Source: Candidatus Poseidonia sp. (GTDB lineage Archaea > Thermoplasmatota > Poseidoniia > Poseidoniales > Poseidoniaceae). From it: a stretch of DNA of 5,592 nucleotides. Every line of letters starts with the position of its first letter. The stretch's first letter is position 1. The stretch lies in contig DUIU01000069.1 of NCBI GenBank assembly GCA_013330155.1, positions 1 through 5,592 of the forward strand, in the 5' to 3' direction. The notes beneath the pieces were generated by a model that saw nothing but the letters and a program-made list of their open reading frames with translations, was not told the origin of the DNA and ran no database searches. Of the stretch, positions 1-5,592 are shown piece by piece. A program made the translations under genes and the position numbers.

Positions 1-837
1 CCATTCATCAGGATACACCGACCCGGTTTTGTAGCCACAAATGTTCACGGCCCAAGCCGTGTTGGATTGAAAGCGGTGAACTTCAACGCTGTCCAAGTCG
101 TACCCTTTCATCACGCCCTCAAAGTACGTGATAGCGTGTTCATAGGACGGGTTGGCATTTCCAATCCATCGGTCGAGGTAGCCGACGGCACCGTCTGGGC
201 CGCACGTAGCACAAGGGGTGTCGTCCGTGATGAAATCAACCCAGTCGTACACATCCCGGCCGTTCACCCAACCATCACTTGCACCCACGCCGTCTGCTTC
301 GGTTAGGTCGGAACGCTGGGGCCGAACGGTTTCCATGGTCTTGGCAATAACCTCTCCACCCGTTTTATTTCCAGCCACAAGCCAAGGCCAAAGACCACCC
401 TGGTCTTCATTCTCAACGGCTTGAACTGCACCGTCTTGGACAGGGTTTTCCAACCAATCCGACCATGATTCACCAGGCATACGAATTGGCCAGTGTTCTC
501 GTCCATGCTCGCCGAGGAAGAACACAACGTTTGCATTTCTCGGCGGGAGCAGGATGTTTACGCCAACGCTTTCTCCAGCCTTCAAATCCAACACAGTTCC
601 GTTTTGGGCACGGAGTGAACCCGGGTCTTGAATGAAGTAGGGCATGTAGACGGCGAGATCTTCGCTGGCAGTCAGCGAAAGTTGTTGCCACATACCTCCC
701 AACAAACCACCCTCGCTTTCGACCAAGAGAGCATCTGCGCCCAACTCCACTTGCTCGGCTTCTCCGAAACATCCAGAAAGAGGGGCAAGGAACATGATGG
801 ACATCAGCATGATGGCCTTTATCTCGCGTTGAACCAT
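1..837 (-). CDS. Secreted lipoprotein, probable M28-family zinc aminopeptidase (N-terminal 279 residues, partial)
   Basis: The frame is open from ATG at 837 down to the left edge, so the C-terminus is outside the window. Residues 1-22 form a lipoprotein signal peptide: a short charged start (VQREIK), a hydrophobic stretch (AIMLMSIMFLAP) and the lipobox L20-S-G-C23, so the mature protein is probably lipid-anchored at Cys23 outside the cytoplasmic membrane. An in-frame stop lies upstream of the ATG and the signal peptide fits this start. Residues about 24-165 are unassigned and may be a beta-rich accessory domain. Residues about 185-279 resemble the N-terminal lobe of M28 peptidases: a segment like AITYFEGVMKGYDLDSVEVH, then NICGYKTGSVYPDEW, which in that family directly precedes the strand carrying the first metal-binding His-x-Asp. 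Those metal ligands are beyond the edge, so the peptidase call is inferred from local resemblance. A C209-x-x-C212 pair precedes the lobe. The likely role is cleaving peptides outside the cell. The lipoprotein nature is well supported, the family less so. Confidence 0.62.
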   Translation of the reverse strand, partial: MVQREIKAIMLMSIMFLAPLSGCFGEAEQVELGADALLVESEGGLLGGMWQQLSLTASEDLAVYMPYFIQDPGSLRAQNGTVLDLKAGESVGVNILLPPRNANVVFFLGEHGREHWPIRMPGESWSDWLENPVQDGAVQAVENEDQGGLWPWLVAGNKTGGEVIAKTMETVRPQRSDLTEADGVGASDGWVNGRDVYDWVDFITDDTPCATCGPDGAVGYLDRWIGNANPSYEHAITYFEGVMKGYDLDSVEVHRFQSNTAWAVNICGYKTGSVYPDEW

Positions 838-857
838 GACCTGCCGACTGGACAACC

Positions 858-868
858 CATGTTCAACT
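858..868 (-). promoter_or_regulatory. Weak TATA-like box for the lipoprotein gene
   Basis: The minus strand reads TTGAAC at 866-861, centred about 26 nt before the ATG at 837. This is the spacing expected for a leaderless archaeal promoter. No Shine-Dalgarno sequence precedes the ATG. The box is far from the TTTAWATA consensus and would not be called alone; it is listed because the other complete genes here have an AT-rich box at about the same distance. Confidence 0.22.
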
Positions 869-869
869 C

Positions 870-883
870 AACGGTGCCCCGTT
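870..883. repeat. Short inverted repeat AACGG-N4-CCGTT in the divergent region
   Basis: A perfect 5-bp inverted repeat, AACGG at 870-874 and CCGTT at 879-883, lies just upstream of the weak TATA-like box of the lipoprotein gene. It could be an operator half-site pair, but a repeat this short is expected by chance in a region of this size. The flanking words GTTCA at 861-865 and 881-885 form a small direct repeat around it. Confidence 0.2.
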
Positions 884-993
884 CACGAAGAAAAGAACCA
901 GGAAGGGGCGGCACATCGATTCCCCAGAAACGCTTTACTGCAAGCCTGTGTTTCCATCCTGCGGAAATTGGCTACCGAAAAAAGGCGAAGAGG

Positions 994-999
994 TTAAAG
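994..999 (+). promoter_or_regulatory. TATA-like box for the DDAH gene
   Basis: TTAAAG at 994-999 is centred about 26 nt before the ATG at 1022, preceded by a purine-rich run (GAAAAAAGGCGAAGAGG, from 977) that could serve as a BRE element. With no Shine-Dalgarno sequence 5-10 nt before the ATG, this suggests a leaderless transcript starting at or next to the ATG. The AAAGGA at 996-1001 is about 20 nt from the start, too far to act as a ribosome binding site. Confidence 0.35.
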
Positions 1000-1021
1000 G
1001 ACGCCCAGCCGCCCGTAAATC

Positions 1022-1831
1022 ATGGCCACCGTACGGTTGGACCAAAAGAAGCGGGCACTTGTTCGCGATATCCCTTCGTCGTATACGAAGGCCCTTGCCC
1101 GCTTTTTTGGCAGCGGGCCCACCAACATTGAATTGGCCCGTCAACAGCAACTGGCCTATGTTCAAACCCTCGAAGCGAACGGGGTTAGCGTTCACCGACT
1201 CGAGGCCGATGAGAACCATCCAGATTGCATGTTCGTAGAAGACCAGGCTGTTATCGTGGATGGCCACATGCTCCTTCCAACACCCGGCCACCCTTCTCGT
1301 GTGGCAGAACAACCGCCCATTGCCGACTTCCTGATGCAAGCACTTGAAGGCGTTCAAACCTGCACCATGGGCGGAGAAGCAAGAATGGACGGGGGCGACA
1401 TCATCCGTCTTGGAGACCTGTTCTTTGTGGGTCGCTCGTCTCGTACCAACGACCTTGGCATTGCCAGCCTTGAGAGCCTTCTCGATTTCTTCGGCCACGA
1501 ACTCCGTGTGATTGACATCCCTGACCATGCTCTCCATCTGACCAGCATTTCCTCAACCCCCACCGACACCATCATCTTGGTTCCTGAGGGCTACCTTTCC
1601 CCCACCGATTTCGGAGAACTCCCCGAGGGTTGCGAACTCGTCTGGATTCCTGGCGAGGAGGCGTACGGTTGCAACACCATTGGCTTGCCAAATGGAAAAG
1701 TGATGGTGGCTGAAGGGTATCCATCGGTGAAGCAAGCCTTGCACGACCGAGGCTTGGAAACCATTGACATCGACATGAGCGAAATTCGAGCGGCCGACGG
1801 CTCACTTACGTGCTGTTCCATTTTCTATTGA
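1022..1831 (+). CDS. ddaH: Dimethylarginine dimethylaminohydrolase (DDAH), guanidino-group modifying superfamily
   Basis: A complete 269-residue cytoplasmic enzyme. Characterised members hydrolyse N-omega-methylated arginines to citrulline and methylamines through a covalent Cys intermediate. The family signatures occur in order: D68-C-M-F-V-E73-D74 (substrate-binding acids), R93 in PGHPSR, M-D123-G-G-D126, G-R-S-S-R141-T-N, the catalytic H172 in LHLTS, and the C-terminal SLTC264-C-S in which C264 aligns with human DDAH1 Cys274. The paired cysteines and the residues around them match human DDAH1 (LTCCS), and the length is close to the 250-285 residues usual for the family. The ATG at 1022 is the first possible start because TAA lies in frame at 1016-1018. 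There is no signal peptide. The gene is divergent from the lipoprotein gene and convergent with the kinase gene, so it is probably transcribed alone. Related enzymes acting on unmethylated arginine (arginine deiminase or dihydrolase) share this fold, so the family is firm but the substrate is inferred. Confidence 0.93.
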   Translation: MATVRLDQKKRALVRDIPSSYTKALARFFGSGPTNIELARQQQLAYVQTLEANGVSVHRLEADENHPDCMFVEDQAVIVDGHMLLPTPGHPSRVAEQPPIADFLMQALEGVQTCTMGGEARMDGGDIIRLGDLFFVGRSSRTNDLGIASLESLLDFFGHELRVIDIPDHALHLTSISSTPTDTIILVPEGYLSPTDFGELPEGCELVWIPGEEAYGCNTIGLPNGKVMVAEGYPSVKQALHDRGLETIDIDMSEIRAADGSLTCCSIFY

Positions 1832-1840
1832 AGGCCCATC

Positions 1841-1851
1841 GGTCGTTGACC
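1841..1851. terminator. Possible small hairpin in the convergent gap between DDAH and the kinase gene
   Basis: GGTC-GTT-GACC is a perfect 4-bp stem with a 3-nt loop inside the 25-nt gap between two convergent stop codons, so it could mark transcript ends on either strand. The stem is short and lacks a flanking T-run. Archaeal termination usually depends on T-rich tracts, so the functional call is weak. Confidence 0.2.
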
Positions 1852-1856
1852 AACCA

Positions 1857-2600
1857 TCAAAACTGTAACACCGTCATCAGCGTGCCGTAGCCTACCAGCA
1901 TGAGGAATGGCGTATCCCATGCGTGGGGTGAATACGCTTCGGTAACCGTCATCGCAATCGGGATCAAGGCAAGCCCGATGAGCAATTGCAACGATGTAAA
2001 CTCGCCAGCGTACAGGAGCATGACGAGTATGCCGGTGATGAAGACGGCCGAACTCCCTTCAATGGAGCGGGTGAACGTTTGTTCGCTGAACAACGCCCTA
2101 ACCGTGTATTTCCGCTTCCCATACCGAATGCCCACCGGTTCTGCTAATCCGTCTCCAATGGCGTTGATGAGGATGGGAATGGTCACTAAGGAAGCATACC
2201 CCATATCGGTGAGCCTCCAAATCATGGGAATCATGATGGCAAAGCCAGCTGCGTATTGTGTCCAAAGCCAGAGCAGCGTATTCGGGCGGTCTTCGGGTCG
2301 GTCGAACCCATCAAACATCAACTGAAACACGGGCACACGCTTCCGAATGGGTTCAACGAAGATGACAAGAAAACCCAACGTCGCGGCAGCACTGATGCTG
2401 AGGTAAACCACGCTGGTAAACGTCTCAGACGCCAGTTGCTGGTCAACGAACACAGGGATGAAGAAGATCGCAAAGTGGTTGATTTTCCGGGTGTAATTCA
2501 CCCGCATGCCCCGTCTTGCCAGAACTCCCGCCAACAGGAGAACGGAGACAAGTCCAACGATTTTCAAGACGGTTGCTGATATCGTGGCCTCGGAGACCAT
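1857..2600 (-). CDS. Dolichol/phytol/polyprenol kinase-family integral membrane protein
   Basis: A 247-residue membrane protein with about eight hydrophobic segments (roughly residues 8-28, 42-53, 63-83, 107-128, 134-150, 184-198, 204-220 and 230-246). Family features are TRK-I-N-H42 after the first helix (the RKxxH-type motif), G149-D-G-L-A-E-P-V-G157 with the following GKRKY, T-R178-S-I-E-G-S183, and E221-A-Y-S-P-H-A-W-D229 near the C-terminus. These match the CTP-dependent SEC59/VTE5/DGK1 group, which phosphorylates dolichol, phytol or other lipid alcohols. A role in salvaging or activating isoprenoid alcohols for lipids or glycan carriers is inferred; the actual substrate cannot be read. 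The frame is open upstream to 2750, but that extension would overlap the preceding gene by 92 nt, is polar and lacks family character. ATG 2600 places the first helix near the N-terminus as usual. The gap to the upstream co-directional gene is 58 nt, so they could share a transcript. Confidence 0.85.
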   Translation of the reverse strand: MVSEATISATVLKIVGLVSVLLLAGVLARRGMRVNYTRKINHFAIFFIPVFVDQQLASETFTSVVYLSISAAATLGFLVIFVEPIRKRVPVFQLMFDGFDRPEDRPNTLLWLWTQYAAGFAIMIPMIWRLTDMGYASLVTIPILINAIGDGLAEPVGIRYGKRKYTVRALFSEQTFTRSIEGSSAVFITGILVMLLYAGEFTSLQLLIGLALIPIAMTVTEAYSPHAWDTPFLMLVGYGTLMTVLQF

Positions 2601-2623
2601 GTATGCGGTCTCTTCAACACAGC

Positions 2624-2634
2624 CATAAGAATAA
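2624..2634 (-). promoter_or_regulatory. TATA-like box upstream of the polyprenol-kinase gene
   Basis: The minus strand reads TTATTCTTATG from 2634 to 2624, centred 26-29 nt before the ATG at 2600. It lies inside the 58-nt gap after the stop codon of the 126-residue gene. This would allow the kinase gene its own leaderless transcript and supports the start at 2600 over the long upstream extension. The match to the archaeal TATA consensus is partial. Confidence 0.33.
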
Positions 2635-2658
2635 CCCCGGCAGGGCCCCCTGAATCTC

Positions 2659-3039
2659 TCAATTCGAGCCAACAAGATGCATCCATCGTTGAAGGGCACT
2701 GACCAACCCGTCATCTGGAACACCTTTCCAGACATGGTCATCAAGTGCACCCGTCATCGCTTCGTCGGCAATGGCGAGTTGTTCCGCCTCCGGATAGAGC
2801 TGCAAGGTCTTGGTGTGGTCTTGGTACAACCCAATTTCAAGAACAAGCCAAACCTCTTCTCGGCAGGCGTAGGAGCGAAACATCGGAGAGCTGAGAAACG
2901 AAATAAAATCCTCCAGTGACAAGAAGGAACAAAGCATTGTCAAGGTATTCTCAAGGGCCAAATCTTCCGGTGAAAGTGAGGGGCGTGGGGCGATTTCGGC
3001 CTTTTTCACGAGGGTGATGACGGGCCCATGCTCTTCCAT
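2659..3039 (-). CDS. Uncharacterised 126-residue soluble protein
   Basis: I do not recognise this protein. It has no signal peptide or membrane segment. It is acidic and probably mostly helical, with hydrophobic-patterned stretches at about 25-55 (ALENTLTMLCSFLSLEDFIS) and 60-95 (EEVWLVLEIGLYQD, then EAEQLAIADEAM), and it ends in ALQRWMHLVGSN. Only two cysteines (C37, C59) are present and no metal-binding or catalytic motif is visible. The ATG at 3039 is the first available start, because an in-frame TAA lies nine nucleotides upstream of the ATG. It lies 58 nt upstream of the polyprenol-kinase gene on the same strand and is divergent from katG with 88 nt between starts. The alternative reading on the opposite strand has no family character. 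A real gene is likely from its regular amino-acid composition, its fit between its neighbours with only short gaps, and its promoter context. No function is proposed. Confidence 0.72.
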   Translation of the reverse strand: MEEHGPVITLVKKAEIAPRPSLSPEDLALENTLTMLCSFLSLEDFISFLSSPMFRSYACREEVWLVLEIGLYQDHTKTLQLYPEAEQLAIADEAMTGALDDHVWKGVPDDGLVSALQRWMHLVGSN

Positions 3040-3072
3040 AATGTTCGTTTATGCATCCACTCTTTGAACATT
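3040..3072. repeat. Inverted repeat AATGTTC-N19-GAACATT before the 126-residue gene
   Basis: Perfect 7-bp arms, AATGTTC at 3040-3046 and GAACATT at 3066-3072, flank 19 nt directly upstream of the minus-strand ATG at 3039. The centre-to-centre distance of 26 bp is about two and a half helical turns. It could be an operator or a hairpin in the leader if transcription starts farther upstream. The minus-strand TATA-like word TTCAAAG overlaps the right arm. Confidence 0.35.
3062..3068 (-). promoter_or_regulatory. TATA-like box for the 126-residue gene
   Basis: The minus strand reads TTCAAAG from 3068 to 3062, centred 26 nt before the ATG at 3039, consistent with a leaderless promoter. It is a weak match. 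The stronger box shared with katG at 3098-3105 reads CATATAAT on this strand and could drive a transcript with a leader of roughly 37 nt instead. Confidence 0.28.
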
Positions 3073-3075
3073 GAC

Positions 3076-5266
<2,191 letters not shown>

Positions 5267-5289
5267 TTAAATCGAAGGCACTTCCGTCC

Positions 5290-5592
5290 CTACCAAGGGA
5301 GCGTATGCCCCGCATAGTCAACAAATCGGCCCGACTCCTCGAGGGTTTGTTCGTCGATTCGCGCAAGAATTCCAGCAACGCTCTCGGTCGTTTGGAGCGG
5401 AGCCTTCGGCCCACCCATGTCGGTTTCAACCCACCCGGGATGAATCAGCAAAACCGAGACGCCCACGGCCCCGAGCTCGTTTTTCATGGCCGTCGTGAAC
5501 ATGTTCAGCGCCGTTTTCGAGGCGCGATAGGCGTAGGAACGTCCGCTCGCACAGTCTTCAATGGAGCCCATGAGGCTGGTGATCATGACCAC
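5290..5592 (-). CDS. Short-chain dehydrogenase/reductase (SDR), C-terminal part, partial
   Basis: Only the C-terminal 100 residues and 101 codons including the TAG stop are visible; the gene continues beyond the right edge with the Rossmann N-terminus and its nucleotide-binding glycine motif. The GTG at the edge is an internal valine codon (VVMITS), not the start. Visible SDR features are the strand ending in the catalytic serine (ITS-LMGS), the catalytic pair in S-Y-A-Y22-R-A-S-K26 (numbered from the edge), a typical helix ALNMFTTAMKNEL, and HPGWVETDMGG after the sixth strand, which shapes the cofactor and substrate site. The wording YAYRASKTALN and PGWVxTDMGG is like the C-factor/carbonyl-reductase type of classical SDRs, usually NAD(P)H-dependent oxidoreductases of about 220-250 residues. 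The substrate cannot be inferred. It converges on katG, with 23 nt between the stop codons. Confidence 0.93.
   Translation of the reverse strand: MVMITSLMGSIEDCASGRSYAYRASKTALNMFTTAMKNELGAVGVSVLLIHPGWVETDMGGPKAPLQTTESVAGILARIDEQTLEESGRFVDYAGHTLPW

Noticed and set aside
67..424. Short plus-strand frames opposite the lipoprotein gene
   Set aside because: The minus strand carries a continuous 279-codon frame with a lipoprotein signal peptide and M28-like sequence, which explains this region fully.
628..1131. 167-residue open frame on the plus strand spanning the divergent region
   Set aside because: It overlaps the lipoprotein signal-peptide region on the other strand and the 5' end of DDAH in another frame; composition is irregular and there is no recognisable domain.
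935..1537. 200-residue open frame on the minus strand opposite the DDAH gene
   Set aside because: Antisense to an intact DDAH with all catalytic residues; the translated sequence matches no family and the frame crosses the intergenic region.
2256..2579. Plus-strand frame opposite the polyprenol kinase gene
   Set aside because: Antisense to conserved kinase motifs and membrane helices; highly charged random-looking translation.
5267..5289. Terminator between katG and the SDR gene
   Set aside because: The 23-nt gap has no stem-loop or T-rich tract that I can identify on either strand.

Overview
The window reads as ordinary, densely packed microbial chromosome, most likely from a marine archaeon of the Poseidoniales (Marine Group II) type. 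That assignment is an inference. It rests on start codons without Shine-Dalgarno sequences, AT-rich TATA-like boxes about 26 nt upstream of the first ATG, a short archaeal-style lipobox, and a polyprenol/dolichol-kinase-type membrane enzyme. No rRNA or tRNA is present to fix the taxonomy, and a bacterium with similar gene content is not excluded.

Layout from left to right. (1) Minus strand, 1-837: N-terminal 279 residues of a secreted lipoprotein that continues off the left edge; its last visible part resembles the entry to an M28 zinc aminopeptidase domain. (2) A divergent intergenic region, 838-1021. (3) Plus strand, 1022-1831: a complete dimethylarginine dimethylaminohydrolase (DDAH) with all catalytic residues. 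(4) Minus strand, 1857-2600: an eight-helix kinase of the dolichol/phytol/polyprenol kinase family, convergent with DDAH across 25 nt. (5) Minus strand, 2659-3039: a 126-residue soluble protein I do not recognise, upstream of the kinase and possibly co-transcribed. (6) A divergent promoter region, 3040-3127, with a clear TATA box and two inverted repeats. (7) Plus strand, 3128-5266: a complete bifunctional catalase-peroxidase KatG. (8) Minus strand, 5290-5592: the C-terminal 100 residues of a short-chain dehydrogenase/reductase that runs off the right edge, convergent with katG across 23 nt.

The genes do not form an obvious single pathway. They look like independent housekeeping or stress functions: extracellular peptide degradation, methylarginine or arginine catabolism, isoprenoid-alcohol phosphorylation, peroxide detoxification and a redox enzyme. 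Strand changes at nearly every gene, so most are probably single-gene transcription units; only the kinase and the 126-residue gene are co-directional neighbours. No mobile element, CRISPR array, RNA gene or clearly new multi-gene system is visible. The points most worth checking are the recurrent AT-rich box about 26 nt before each start, the inverted repeats between katG and its divergent neighbour, the role of a DDAH in this setting, and the unassigned N-terminal domain of the lipoprotein.
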